NCBI RefSeq assembly: GCF_018613795.1
Contig: NZ_JAGGPN010000044.1
Span: 1 to 51,050, forward strand
Direction of reading: 5' to 3'
Source: Arthrobacter sp. ISL-65
Lineage (GTDB): Bacteria; Actinomycetota; Actinomycetes; Actinomycetales; Micrococcaceae
DNA length: 51,050 nucleotides
The notes below the pieces were generated by a model. The model was given only the letters and a program-made list of their open reading frames with translations, searched no databases and was not told the DNA's origin. This document shows positions 34,627-42,221 of the stretch, piece by piece; position 1 is the stretch's first letter, and each line of letters opens with the position of its first letter. The position numbers and the translations under genes are program-made.

Positions 34627-34837
34627 ACAGTACCTAGAACCGAATCAGGCCTTGACCAGGCCTGCAACTCCCTACGAGAAGAAACTCGCCGGGGCACTGA
34701 GCGAGGTCTTCGCGGGCGGCACAAAAGATCTGCCAGGGGTGGTTGCAGGTCTGAACGGCCTTGGTCTCAATGCTCCGGATGGCACCCCGTGGGACGAAGC
34801 CCGTTTCCGCGCCGAAATGCGACGACTGGGAGAATAA
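34619..34837 (+). CDS. Small protein with recombinase-like helix-turn-helix (72 aa)
   Basis: MPEQYLEPNQALTRPATPYE, then LAGALSEVFAGGTKDLPGVV and AGLNGLGLNAPDGTPWDEAR. The LPGVVxxLNxxGLxxPDGxxW segment resembles the helical domain found in serine recombinases (LxxLNxRGxxTPxGxxW), but no recombinase catalytic domain is present. Small proteins of this kind next to Rieske oxygenases may be oxygenase accessory or stability factors; that is inference. Tightly coupled to both neighbours (8-base overlap upstream, 3-base gap downstream). Confidence 0.75.
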   Translation: MPEQYLEPNQALTRPATPYEKKLAGALSEVFAGGTKDLPGVVAGLNGLGLNAPDGTPWDEARFRAEMRRLGE

Positions 34838-34840
34838 GAA

Positions 34841-35929
34841 ATGACAACTACAACACAAACCGCACGTCCGACCAGCGGGAAGAGCAAGACAAAAAACGTC
34901 GTCGGCGTCCGCCACGAAGTCAATGCCAAAGAACTGGCAGCCATGGGGCTGCGGGACCGCTGGTACCCCATCTACCCCTCCCGCTTCGTCGGCGTTGGGG
35001 ACATGGTCAAGGTTAAGCGCCTGGATGTGGACTGGCTGCTGTTCCGCGACGCCACCGGACGTATTCGCATGCTCGAGGACCGCTGCCCCCACCGCAGTGC
35101 CCCCCTCTCCGTCGGTCAGCACCTCGGAGACCGTGTTGCCTGCAAATATCACGGAGTACAGGTCAACGGAAACGGTACGGTAGTCTCCGTTCCCGGCATG
35201 CCCGGATGTGCCCTCGAAGGCCGAACCGTTACCACCTCGCTGGCAGTTGCAGAAGCAGCCGACACCATCTTCGCGTTCATGCCACTGACAGCTGACTCCG
35301 AGGTAACGGAGTTCAAGCTGCCGGACCGCCTGGACAATCCGGACGTTTCCTGGTTCTCGAACTTCGCCGAATGGAAGGGGCCCTGGCGCTTCTACATGGA
35401 CAACGTCCTGGATCCGATGCACGGCGCTTTCCTCCACCGCGACTCGCACTCAATGTTCGGCGGAGACACCAGCGCCCGCTTCCGCATCCGCGAAACTGAC
35501 CGAGGCTTCTTCTTTGAGAAGACGGACCAGCGCGGCGTGAACTTCGACTGGGTCGAATACTGCCGCGAAGCCATGGACTACGTCGATCTGGAAATCCCCT
35601 ATGCCGAGTCCGCAGGACCCGGCGGGACTTTTGGCATCGTCGGCATGGCCACTCCCATTGATGCGAACAACTCCGCGATTTTCCACTGGCGCACCCGCAC
35701 CGTCTCCGACTGGGAGCGCGACGTCTGGCGATTCATGTACAAGACGACCCTTGAAGAAAAGCACTGGGCAGTCCTGGAACAGGACCGGGAAGTGCTCGAA
35801 GCGCTCGCCGCCGACGCTGACAAAGATGAACACCTCTACCAGCACGACCTCGGCGTCGCACGGATCAGGCGCGTATACGAAGCCGACGCAGAAAAGCAGG
35901 CCGCTATCCTCAGAGGTGAAGGGCTGTAA
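34841..35929 (+). CDS. Rieske non-heme iron oxygenase, catalytic subunit (362 aa)
   Basis: The central oxygenase. The Rieske 2Fe-2S site is Cys82, His84, Cys101, His104 (CPHRSAPLS and VACKYHGVQV). The mononuclear iron site is the DNVLDPMHGAFLH segment, with His194 and His199 and Asp191 as bridging acid. Size and architecture match the alpha-only phthalate/VanA group, which hydroxylate, dihydroxylate or demethylate aromatics using O2 and a class IA reductase, here the product of 27779. No beta subunit gene is present, as expected for this group. It starts three bases after the 72-aa gene. Confidence 0.95.
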   Translation: MTTTTQTARPTSGKSKTKNVVGVRHEVNAKELAAMGLRDRWYPIYPSRFVGVGDMVKVKRLDVDWLLFRDATGRIRMLEDRCPHRSAPLSVGQHLGDRVACKYHGVQVNGNGTVVSVPGMPGCALEGRTVTTSLAVAEAADTIFAFMPLTADSEVTEFKLPDRLDNPDVSWFSNFAEWKGPWRFYMDNVLDPMHGAFLHRDSHSMFGGDTSARFRIRETDRGFFFEKTDQRGVNFDWVEYCREAMDYVDLEIPYAESAGPGGTFGIVGMATPIDANNSAIFHWRTRTVSDWERDVWRFMYKTTLEEKHWAVLEQDREVLEALAADADKDEHLYQHDLGVARIRRVYEADAEKQAAILRGEGL

Positions 35930-36249
35930 TGGATGACTCCATGCTGCTGACAGTCTTTCTGCGGCATGATCAGTCCCAGCACCTGGAACAGATTCAAGCC
36001 GGGCTGGATGAACGGGACTGGTGGAACGGCTTCCCGCCTGAAGGTTGCGAGATCGTCTCTTGGGTAGTCGCCATGGGTGTCGGCCAAATAGTTACTCTGC
36101 AGCTTCCGGCTCGTCTGCTGAATACCGTCAACGTCGAGCTGGAACGGCGGGCCTGGGGTGTCTTTTCCACCGAGTTCTATCCGACGTATGACTTCCTGCC
36201 AGTGCGCGAACGCCTGCGCCGGGAGTCCAACGAAAGGGTAAGTCGTTGA
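35929..36249 (+). CDS. Conserved small protein linked to the Rieske oxygenase (106 aa)
   Basis: MDDSMLLTVFLRHDQSQHLE begins a compact alpha/beta protein that continues DWWNGFPPEGCEIVSWVVAM, GVGQIVTLQLPARLLNTVNV and GVFSTEFYPTYDFLPV. The pattern (FLRHDQS, FPPEGxEVVSW, MGxGQxVTLxLP, TEFYPTYDF) is one I associate with conserved hypotheticals near oxygenase genes in proteobacteria. It shares one base with the oxygenase stop (TAATG), so stoichiometric coexpression is likely. A ferredoxin-like fold is plausible. Function unknown. Confidence 0.8.
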   Translation: MDDSMLLTVFLRHDQSQHLEQIQAGLDERDWWNGFPPEGCEIVSWVVAMGVGQIVTLQLPARLLNTVNVELERRAWGVFSTEFYPTYDFLPVRERLRRESNERVSR

Positions 36250-36644
36250 CCAGGGTGAAAGCGGCGACAGTTCCCGAGCCTCCGCGCGACAAGATGTTCA
36301 GTAACGCACGGTTGCAGGGGCAGCACTTTTTCCTGTCCGGCATGCATGCCGGCGGTAGTGGCGGCATTGTCGGTGGAAGCGATACGTATCGTCAGGCGCG
36401 AGAGACCTTCCGACGGATCAAAGAGCTTACCGAAGCATGCGGGGGCACAGTCGATGACATCATCACACTGCGCATCTACCTCACCGACATCTCCGATAAA
36501 GCGCTGGTCGGCAAGGCCAGATCCGAAATCTTCTCGGGCGACTTTCCGTGCTCCACCCTGGTGGAGGTTAGCCGTCTCGTCGAAGATGGGCTGACGGTGG
36601 AAATCGAAGCACAAGGCATTATCGGGGCTGCCCACCAGGATTAG
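36246..36644 (+). CDS. RidA-family protein, second copy (132 aa)
   Basis: MTRVKAATVPEPPRDKMFSN, QHFFLSGMHAGGSGG, then RIKELTEACGGTVDDIITLR and a C-terminal STLVEVSRLVEDGLTVEIEA. The fold is RidA, but the usual Arg before TxVEV is replaced by Ser (PCSTLVEV), so its chemistry may differ from the copy at 27428. The start is a TTG at 36246 overlapping the previous stop (TTGA), behind GAAAGGG. Last gene of the operon, 53 bases before a strong terminator. Confidence 0.85.
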   Translation: MTRVKAATVPEPPRDKMFSNARLQGQHFFLSGMHAGGSGGIVGGSDTYRQARETFRRIKELTEACGGTVDDIITLRIYLTDISDKALVGKARSEIFSGDFPCSTLVEVSRLVEDGLTVEIEAQGIIGAAHQD

Positions 36645-36697
36645 GGCCAGATGCCCTGGTGACACGGGCTGGGTGGATACGTCCTCCCCCGTTCTGA

Positions 36698-36742
36698 CCC
36701 TCCGAAAGTCGGATTGTTGTCAGCAATCCGGCTTTTGGAGGG
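36698..36742 (+). terminator. Operon terminator
   Basis: A long stem: CCCTCCGAAAGTCGGATTG (36698-36716) with CAATCCGGCTTTTGGAGGG (36724-36742), seven-base loop, almost fully paired. It marks the end of the 11-kb catabolic operon and separates it from the dehydrogenase gene. Confidence 0.8.
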
Positions 36743-36918
36743 AACCACTTTCCCTCCCCCCAAGCGCTGAGTAGCGCGTGAAAATCACCCGGTAGTTCAG
36801 CGTGGTATTCGAATGAGCACAAGTGCCTTCGAGCGTGATGAAAATATTTACCTCACTGCGCTTCGTAAACCACCTGCGCGAGCGGAGCCAACTACCTAAT
36901 CAAGACTCGAAGGACATC

Positions 36919-37719
36919 ATGAAGTCAGCGCGCACCCGCCGTGTCGGAGTTATCGGTTACGGCGCCATTGGAGTGCCCGTCGTCGCTGGGATCACTGCGG
37001 GACGGGTCGCAGGGGCTGTCCTGGAAGGAATTATCTCCCGGAGCCCGCTCAGTAATGTTCCGGTGAAACAGTTGGACCTGGCGGAGGCTCTGGAATGCTG
37101 CGACCTACTGGTCGAATGTGCAGGTCAGGAAGCACTCGTCGAGCATGCTGAGGATGTGCTCCGGGCGGGTGTTGACCTGCTCGTGACCTCTATTGGCGCC
37201 CTGGCAGATAGAGAATTCTCAAAACAGCTTCACGCCGCCGGGCCAGGCCGGCTCTTCCTGACATCCGGCGCAGTTGGCGGCCTTGACCTTTTATCCTCCG
37301 GCGCCCGTGCGGAAGGCTATGAAAAAGTCACGATTACGACGACGAAGTTGCCGGGCTCCCTTATCCAGCCCTGGATGAACGAGGCTTTGGTTGAGGAGAT
37401 ACGCAATGCTCGTGGTCCACTGGACGTTTATGAAGGATCGGCCGCTGAAGCCGCGCTGTTGTTCCCTAAGTCCCTAAACGCAGGCGCCGCCGTTGCTATC
37501 GCTGTTAACAACTGGGACGCTGTGACGGTCAGAGTAAGGGCAGACCCCGCAGCGGAACTGACCAGCCACGTCATTGAAGCTTCTGGAAACATCGGGGAAT
37601 ACCGGTTCGAAATCCGCAACAAGCCCTCTGAGGACAATCCGAGGACGAGTGGAGTAGTACCGTTCGCCGTACTACGATCCCTGGAATCCATTATCGGTGG
37701 CCGAGGCGGATTGATATGA
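36919..37719 (+). CDS. Aspartate-dehydrogenase-like (NadX/DUF108) NAD-dependent dehydrogenase (266 aa)
   Basis: A Rossmann N-terminus (RRVGVIGYGAIGVPVVAGIT), then CCDLLVECAGQEALVEHAED and LFLTSGAVGGLDLLSSGARA, and the DUF108 core KLPGSLIQPW through AAEAALLFPKSLNAGAAVAI and ELTSHVIEASGNIGEYRFEI. These are the signatures of L-aspartate dehydrogenase, which oxidises the amino acid to an imine with NAD+. There is no nadA/nadC context, so a role on an amino-acid-like pathway intermediate is likely, with RidA proteins hydrolysing the imine. The start at 36919 follows AAGGACATC. It has its own upstream region after the operon terminator. Confidence 0.85.
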   Translation: MKSARTRRVGVIGYGAIGVPVVAGITAGRVAGAVLEGIISRSPLSNVPVKQLDLAEALECCDLLVECAGQEALVEHAEDVLRAGVDLLVTSIGALADREFSKQLHAAGPGRLFLTSGAVGGLDLLSSGARAEGYEKVTITTTKLPGSLIQPWMNEALVEEIRNARGPLDVYEGSAAEAALLFPKSLNAGAAVAIAVNNWDAVTVRVRADPAAELTSHVIEASGNIGEYRFEIRNKPSEDNPRTSGVVPFAVLRSLESIIGGRGGLI

Positions 37720-37876
37720 GCGCAGCAACAGCCCTGAACTGCTGACCCCGGCGTCGCATCGGGCACTAAGCCTCCCCCGCCATCCGCGGATTCCTCCCGG
37801 TTAGAACCGCGCCAGGAGCACCGGCAGGTCAAACTCTGTTACAACTTATGCCCCGATGAGAAAAGACGCAGGAGTT

Positions 37877-38422
37877 TCAGGAGTTTTGGCCAGCCGCCTC
37901 CAGTGCATTGACATCAGATGCGACCACCGATGCCTCTGCCTTCTTGAGTAGCGCTGCTAGTTGATCCAGCTCCGATGATGTCAGACCGCTCAACATCTGA
38001 CGTTGCTTGTCTAAATGCTTACCGAATGCCTCATCGATAACAGCTTTTCCGTGAGTGGTCAGCTGGGCGTAGACAACCCGTCGGTCTTCGCGTGTCCGGA
38101 CTCGCTCGATGAGGTTTTGCTCCTCCATCCTGTCCAACCGGAAAGTGATACCACCGGTCGTGAGCATGGAGGATGTCGCGAGTTCCCCGGCAGTCTTCCT
38201 GTGTGGTGGGCCAGAGCGGCGCAGGTTGGCCAGGACGTCGAAGGACGCAAGTGTCAGCCCGTATTCATCAAAATAGGAACTTTCGACAGCGCGGACCTGA
38301 TTAGCCAGCCGCAAGAGCCGCCCAAGGACGCCAATCGAGCTCGCATCCAGATCCGGCCGTTCGCGCAGCCAATCCGCCAGAATGAGGTCAATAGCGTCAG
38401 CTTCAGTTGTTTCGTCAGGCAT
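37877..38422 (-). CDS. MarR-family transcriptional regulator (181 aa)
   Basis: A winged-helix regulator of the MarR family: GRLLRLANQVRAVESSYFDE (dimer helix), LTLASFDVLANLRRSGPPHR, recognition helix region GELATSSMLTTGGITFRLDR and the wing RVRTREDRRVVYAQLTTHGK. Such proteins usually repress nearby catabolic genes until an aromatic ligand binds. The start at 38422 has AAAGGACAG. It is transcribed divergently from the cupin gene. Three similar motifs (25696, 38451, 38528) are candidate binding sites, suggesting control of the whole cluster and itself. Confidence 0.93.
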   Translation of the reverse strand: MPDETTEADAIDLILADWLRERPDLDASSIGVLGRLLRLANQVRAVESSYFDEYGLTLASFDVLANLRRSGPPHRKTAGELATSSMLTTGGITFRLDRMEEQNLIERVRTREDRRVVYAQLTTHGKAVIDEAFGKHLDKQRQMLSGLTSSELDQLAALLKKAEASVVASDVNALEAAGQNS

Positions 38423-38450
38423 GGCCCTGTCCTTTAGATGTAGATAGTGC

Positions 38451-38462
38451 ATCTTAACACTG
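38451..38462. promoter_or_regulatory. Candidate MarR operator beside marR
   Basis: ATCTTAACACTG, 28 bases upstream of the marR start. It matches the motif between -35 and -10 of the catabolic operon promoter at 10 of 12 positions. The overlapping AGATG-N9-CATCT inverted repeat (ending 38455) strengthens the case for a dimeric protein site. Confidence 0.5.
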
Positions 38463-38527
38463 AGCTTTCCGGCGATCAATAACTCAGGTCGATTCCATTC
38501 AAGGTCTTGTTACTTAGTGGAATCTAC

Positions 38528-38541
38528 CTTAGTGTTGAGAT
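38528..38541. promoter_or_regulatory. Candidate MarR operator upstream of the cupin gene
   Basis: On the reverse strand ATCTCAACACTAAG, matching ATCTTAACACTGAG (38451-38464) at 12 of 14 positions, in opposite orientation and 79 bases before the cupin start. It probably lies in the cupin promoter. Confidence 0.5.
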
Positions 38542-38619
38542 AGTTAGAGTTGAGGGAGTTACTCCTTAGCTTTGCTACGTTTTCTTGGTTTACATCGCCC
38601 CAGTTCGAGAGGTTTAACA

Positions 38620-39138
38620 ATGAGCGAAACCGTAAGTGCACCAACAACAGATCTTGAAGAGCTCATCGATTCGTCCATAGCGTCCCGTGAGAGCCGCGTC
38701 GTTGACTTCGACACTCTGAAGTTTCAGACGAAAATGGGAGACAAATTCCGGCGTGGCCAGGTCCGCTACATCGGCTCCGGAGCCACCGGGGACCACTCGG
38801 ATGACAACAACATCCTCCAGGCCGAACACTTCACGTTCTCCAACATGGTTCTGCCTGCCGGCTGCGTAGGACCTGAGCACACTCACCCTGACGTCGAAGA
38901 AGTATTCTTCGTCCTCGAAGGACAGGTGGAGTTCAGCGTCCACGATGTCGAGGACGGCACCAAGAAGGCCAGCCGTGTTTTGGGCTACCGCGACCTCATT
39001 CGTGTTCCTGCAGGCGTGCCGCGAAGCCTTCGCACTGTCAGCGAAGAAGACGCGCTGATCTGCGTAATCATCGGTGCGAAAAAGCCGGAGATTCCTTTCT
39101 ACCCGCCGACCTCCGAGATGCACGGAGTCACTCGCTAG
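38620..39138 (+). CDS. Cupin-domain protein (172 aa)
   Basis: A single-domain cupin with the metal-binding motif 1 GPEHTHPDVEEVFFVLEGQV (HxH-x4-E spacing within G(x)5HxH(x)3-4E(x)6G) and a motif 2-like region YRDLIRVPAGVPRSLRTVS, where the usual His is replaced by Arg (VPRSL). The N-terminal 50 residues are an extension (QTKMGDKFRRGQVRYIG). Possible roles are a small-molecule oxygenase or isomerase on a pathway intermediate, or a sensor. The start follows GAGAGG. It is divergent from marR and has its own terminator. Confidence 0.88.
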   Translation: MSETVSAPTTDLEELIDSSIASRESRVVDFDTLKFQTKMGDKFRRGQVRYIGSGATGDHSDDNNILQAEHFTFSNMVLPAGCVGPEHTHPDVEEVFFVLEGQVEFSVHDVEDGTKKASRVLGYRDLIRVPAGVPRSLRTVSEEDALICVIIGAKKPEIPFYPPTSEMHGVTR

Positions 39139-39153
39139 AAGTGTTCCTCCAAG

Positions 39154-39189
39154 AAGCGTGGGTACCAGCTAGAGCTGGTACCCACGCTT
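39154..39189 (+). terminator. Perfect long hairpin after the cupin gene
   Basis: AAGCGTGGGTACCAGCT (39154-39170) and AGCTGGTACCCACGCTT (39173-39189) are fully complementary, with only two bases between them (realistically a 16-bp stem with a 4-base loop). It begins 15 bases after the cupin stop. GTGGGTACCAGCAG recurs just downstream (39204). Confidence 0.8.
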
Positions 39190-39432
39190 CCTGGTGCAGC
39201 TGTGGGTACCAGCAGAAGACATTGTTTTTCATTTGTGAAATTGAGTAGCAGCATCAGCTGCATGACGATGGAGTCGACAACATTGGCCAAGCCAGTTCCC
39301 CCATTCCACCCAGCACACAACCTAGGGAGGGCAATCGCCGTCCTAGCGATCAAGGCGGTGAGCAAGTGACCGCGGCAGTGGGAACCGTCCGAGCCAGCCA
39401 GCCAGGCATACCCACAAATCAGCTGACACGTC

Positions 39433-40353
39433 ATTGTTGATTCGCTTGTCGCACATGGCATCAGGCGGGCACACGTTGTCCCCGGCGAGAGCTTCCTGGA
39501 TGTACTTGACGGGCTTCACGACTCAACGATCGAGACCATTGTCTGGCGCCGCGAGGGTGGGGCCACCTACATAGCCGAGGCCGACGGCAAGATGAACCAG
39601 ATGCCTGGCATTGCCATGGTTACCCGTGGCCCGGGTGCGGCCAACGCTCACGTCGGACTGCACACGGCGTGCAAGATTCGACTCCGATGGTGCTGTTCGT
39701 GGGGCTGATTCCGTTCGCGCACGGTGACCGTGAAGCTTTCCAGGAATTCGACATTAAAGCCTGGTTCGACACCGGAGCTAAGCGGGTCATGGTCCTGGAC
39801 CACGCGGACAGTGCCTCCGAGATCGTCGCCGAGGCCATGTTCTCTGCAATGAACGGCCGGCCCGGCCCCGTCGCAAGCCGTTGTTCGTCACCGGTGGAAA
39901 TGACTGGACGCAGGAGGGGGCCGACCAGCTCACCGCCTGGCTGGAAAAGCATCACATTCCCGCAGCGGCGGAATGGCGGACGCAGGGGACCGTTCCGTTC
40001 AGTTCCCCGTCCTACGTCGGCCCTATCGGTTACGGTCGCCCGCGTCCCACTTATGACCTGCTCGGACAGACGGACCTGCTGATCTTTGTCGGTACTATCC
40101 CGGGTGACGTCATCACGGACGGGTTCCTGTGCCGTCAGGACTGGTCCAAGAAAAACTTCCTCGTCACCATCGACCCCTCCCTCCGAGGCAGGTCAGGGGC
40201 CAGTCTCCTACCAGATCGTTGCCAAACCGGACGTGTTCATCCGCGACCTCGCCAAGATCGAACTCCCGGTCAAGGACGAATGGAAAGCCTGGACGGCACG
40301 GATGCGCACTGAGCAGGAATCCTTCGCCGCGCTCCCCCAAGCGAAGCCTACCC
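39433..40353 (+). pseudogene. Second ThDP-dependent enzyme gene, truncated and frameshifted
   Basis: Frames in succession read VVPGESFLDVLDGLHDS with the Glu region WRREGGATYIAEADGKMNQM and GIAMVTRGPGAANAHVGLHT; then STPMVLFVGLIPFAHGDREA and FDTGAKRVMVLDHADSASEI; then LFVTGGNDWTQEGADQLTAW to IGYGRPRPTYDLLGQTDLLI; and finally IVAKPDVFIRDLAKIELPVK. This is the PYR and central part of an acetolactate-synthase-like enzyme. The PP domain is absent and at least three frame changes are needed. It is clearly different in sequence from the intact ThDP enzyme at 32316. Confidence 0.85.
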
Positions 40354-40434
40354 TCGGCCAATGCGAAATCCTGTTTAGTCCCGTGACTTTCGTGAACTGC
40401 CGGGCGGGCACGCCTGCGCAGCTCTTCTCCATGG

Positions 40435-41103
40435 TCAGCTTTCGGGTAAGTGCCCGGCCAGTCCCTGGACCGACGGTTCGCGTCCGAGCTCCACGTGCGC
40501 GAAGGCTAGCGCCGCTGCAAGGTCCTCCTTGCCGTCATAAATGGCCTTGCACAGGCTCAGGTGCTCGGCACACTGAACCTGCGGGTCGCGATGCCCGGTC
40601 AAGGTGAAGAGCCACTGCATCCTGCCAAGCAGGGGCTTCATTGAGTACTCCAGTAGAGAGTTACCGCCCATAGCTACGATCTCTGCATGCAGGGCCGTGT
40701 TGCTGATCGGTATCTGTTGATGGTCGCGGCGAAGGGTTGCTTCTTCTGCCTGATCCATCATTTGCTGCAGACGGGACGAGGACTGACCTCTTGCCGCGGC
40801 CCTGGCAGCGAGGCGTGCGGCGAGGACTTCCAGGCTGAGCCGAAGATCAAAGAGTTCGTTTACGTCGCGGAGGGTGATCTGTTTGACGGTGGCGCCACGC
40901 CGGGGGGAAGCGTCGATGAAGCCTTCGGCTTCAAGCTGCTGGAGGGCTTCCCGGACAGGCACACGGGAAACGTTGAGCGTCTGGGACAGGTCACGTTCCC
41001 GGAGCCGGGTCCCTGGCGCGAAGTCACCTGAGATGATCAGTTCCCGAATCCGTGCCCGGGCAGTGTCAGCCGAGGACGCGGGAGATACCGCTTGAACCGT
41101 CAT
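40435..41103 (-). CDS. GntR-family regulator, FadR/FCD type (222 aa)
   Basis: The N-terminal winged helix (ARIRELIISGDFAPGTRLRE, RDLSQTLNVSRVPVREALQQ, LEAEGFIDASPRRGATVKQI) is followed by an FCD effector domain (NELFDLRLSLEVLAARLAAR, NTALHAEIVAMGGNSLLEYS, CAEHLSLCKAIYDG) with the His residues that usually bind a metal and a carboxylate ligand. It would repress transport and catabolic genes until the substrate binds. The start at 41103 follows GGAGG. The TTGGTATACCAA palindromes at 43700 and 45291 fit the operator style of this family. Confidence 0.92.
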   Translation of the reverse strand: MTVQAVSPASSADTARARIRELIISGDFAPGTRLRERDLSQTLNVSRVPVREALQQLEAEGFIDASPRRGATVKQITLRDVNELFDLRLSLEVLAARLAARAAARGQSSSRLQQMMDQAEEATLRRDHQQIPISNTALHAEIVAMGGNSLLEYSMKPLLGRMQWLFTLTGHRDPQVQCAEHLSLCKAIYDGKEDLAAALAFAHVELGREPSVQGLAGHLPES

Positions 41104-41147
41104 TAGTACCTCCGTTAGTAACTCGACGGGCAACTTTCCCCAGCGTC

Positions 41148-42134
41148 TCAGTTATTAAGCGCCACGTGCGTGCCTACCCCCTGCGTGAGCGCAGCGTCGT
41201 ACAGGAGCCGGCCGATGGCAAGATCCTGCAGGCCGATACCCACCGAGTTAAACAAGGTTACGTCCTCGTCACTGAGGCGGCCTGCCCGCGTCCGCGCCGC
41301 CACGTCGCCAAGCTCGGCTTCCACGTCCTCAAAGCTCATTAGACCTTCGGCCACCGGCATGATCAGCCCGCCGGATTTGGCCATGGCCGTGGCGAGGCTA
41401 TCCACGAAGACCCTGGCCCGCACCATACCCGCCGAATCTATCTCCCGGTGATCCGCCCGGGGACGGGATCCGACGGCATTCACGTGCAGTCCAGGCTTGA
41501 ACCACCCGCCCTCTACCAGGGGCTCAACGGCGGGTGTGAGGGTGCACAGCACATCGGAGGCCTCCACGACTTCCCGGACGCTGGACGCCCGACTGATGTT
41601 CAGGCCGTGATGGGAAATCTCGCCGCAGAAGGCAGTGACGGTGTCCGCGGAACGGGACCACACCACCACGTTCTCGATCGGCAGGACGGCCAGCATGGCC
41701 TCAACGTGTGCCACGGCCAAGGCGCCCGCGCCTACCAGCCCCAGTGTGGTGCTGCCGGGCCTCGCGAGCAGCTTTGTCGCTACAGCGCTGGCCGCGGCAG
41801 TGCGGACCCGGGTGGGGACTTTTCCGTCCAAAATGGCCAGGGTTTCGCCGGTCAGCTGGGAGACAAGCATGATGGTGGACCGTTGCGTGGGCAGGCTCGA
41901 CTCCCGGTTAGCCGGGATGTCCGCCAGCAGTTTCACGGATGCCAGCTCCTCGTCGCCGGACAGTGCTGCCATGGGCAGGAACCTTGCGTCTGAAGACGGG
42001 AGGACGAGGGAATCAGGGGCCGGCTGAATGGCGGTGCCTTGGCTGAGGCCGGCGAAGACGCGTTCGACGGCGGCGATGGTCCCAGGCATATCGGCCAGGG
42101 CCTGGAGCTCGGAGGCCTTAAGAATCAGGGTCAT
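41148..42134 (-). CDS. Ornithine cyclodeaminase / mu-crystallin family protein (328 aa)
   Basis: The full-length protein contains GTAIQPAPDSLVLPSSDARF, LLADIPANRESSLPTQRSTI, the Rossmann motif GLVGAGALAVAHVEAMLAVL and DVLCTLTPAVEPLVEGGWF, ending RLLYDAALTQGVGTHVALNN. Family members include ornithine cyclodeaminase, ketimine reductase and alanine dehydrogenase, all NAD(P)-dependent enzymes on amino acids or cyclic imines. The context of amidohydrolases suggests reduction or deamination of a small amino-acid product. The start at 42134 has a weak ribosome site. Which activity it has cannot be decided from sequence. Confidence 0.88.
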   Translation of the reverse strand: MTLILKASELQALADMPGTIAAVERVFAGLSQGTAIQPAPDSLVLPSSDARFLPMAALSGDEELASVKLLADIPANRESSLPTQRSTIMLVSQLTGETLAILDGKVPTRVRTAAASAVATKLLARPGSTTLGLVGAGALAVAHVEAMLAVLPIENVVVWSRSADTVTAFCGEISHHGLNISRASSVREVVEASDVLCTLTPAVEPLVEGGWFKPGLHVNAVGSRPRADHREIDSAGMVRARVFVDSLATAMAKSGGLIMPVAEGLMSFEDVEAELGDVAARTRAGRLSDEDVTLFNSVGIGLQDLAIGRLLYDAALTQGVGTHVALNN

Positions 42135-42221
42135 GGGAGGCTTTCTGCATGGAAGTCAGGTTTCGCTCGGACGGGGAGATGAGGGGAAGGGGGACAGCGT
42201 CGCGCTATCCATGACGACGCA

